A stretch of 13,023 nt of DNA from an uncultured Oscillibacter sp. (GTDB taxonomy: Bacteria; Bacillota; Clostridia; Oscillospirales; Oscillospiraceae), in NCBI GenBank assembly GCA_946530565.1, contig CAMNAE010000020.1:1-13023 (forward strand). Reading direction: 5' to 3'. Below the pieces are notes generated by a model. That model was not told the DNA's origin, searched no databases, and saw only the letters and a list, made by a program, of their open reading frames with translations. The position numbers and the translations under genes are program-made. Below, piece by piece: positions 12,969 to 13,023 of the stretch (position 1 is its first letter; every line of letters starts with the position of its first letter).

Positions 12969-13023
12969 TCAGAAGCCGAAATTTCGGATCATGAGGCCGA
13001 ACTCCTCGCTCGCGGCGAAGAGC
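12969..13023 (-). CDS. Possible C-terminal end of a minus-strand gene (partial)
   Basis: An open frame enters from the right edge and ends at TGA (12969-12971). The 17 visible residues end EEFGLMIRNFGF, which reads like a real protein terminus. A convergent gene on this side would fit the terminator at 12863-12898. The fragment is too short to identify and the call is tentative. Confidence 0.35.
   Translation of the reverse strand, partial: LFAASEEFGLMIRNFGF

Overview
The window reads as a chromosomal segment of a high-GC Clostridia-type Firmicute. I lean towards Lachnospiraceae or Oscillospiraceae, judging from strong AGGAGG ribosome sites, GTG starts, and the flavour of the DusB, DNA-alkylation-repair and dCMP-deaminase-like proteins. 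This placement is inferred from sequence style, not from a phylogenetic marker. Gene density is high and genes are packed with ATGA or GTGA overlaps or short spacers.

Left part (1-6973, all minus strand, so transcription runs right to left). The order of transcription is: VWA/metallopeptidase-like protein, class II aldolase, a strong stem-loop, a RelB/DinJ-like antitoxin with a PIN-domain toxin, MtnA (5-methylthioribose-1-phosphate isomerase family), a DeoD-type nucleoside phosphorylase, a MoxR-type AAA+ ATPase, and a DNA alkylation repair protein that runs off the window. Phosphorylase, MtnA and aldolase are the three activities needed to turn 5'-deoxyadenosine or 5'-methylthioadenosine plus phosphate into adenine, DHAP and a small aldehyde without a kinase. 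This is the 'DHAP shunt' / 5-deoxyribose disposal logic known from other bacteria. The phosphorylase appears to have lost the active-site His that contacts the ribose 5'-OH in E. coli DeoD, which would fit a 5'-deoxy substrate. The MoxR ATPase and VWA protein, which commonly work as a pair, bracket these metabolic genes instead of sitting next to each other. The toxin-antitoxin pair has visibly lower GC and its own near-consensus promoter, and looks like a later insertion.

Middle (6974-9751, minus strand). A 182-bp gap holds a small palindromic and direct-repeat element. Upstream of it lies a tightly coupled operon: tRNA-dihydrouridine synthase, ECF sigma factor, and zinc-finger anti-sigma factor with one membrane span and a Ser/Ala-rich outer part. 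Both junctions are 4-nt ATGA overlaps. Transcription starts from a good promoter at 9790-9818.

Right part (9752-12904, plus strand). A divergent promoter, flanked by two ATTGCAATC repeats, drives a dCMP-deaminase-family protein. This overlaps by 4 nt a 779-residue fusion of a polysaccharide pyruvyl transferase-like domain with a two-[4Fe-4S] FrhB-like domain. A strong intrinsic terminator closes the unit. The last ~55 bases may be the end of a minus-strand gene of unknown identity.
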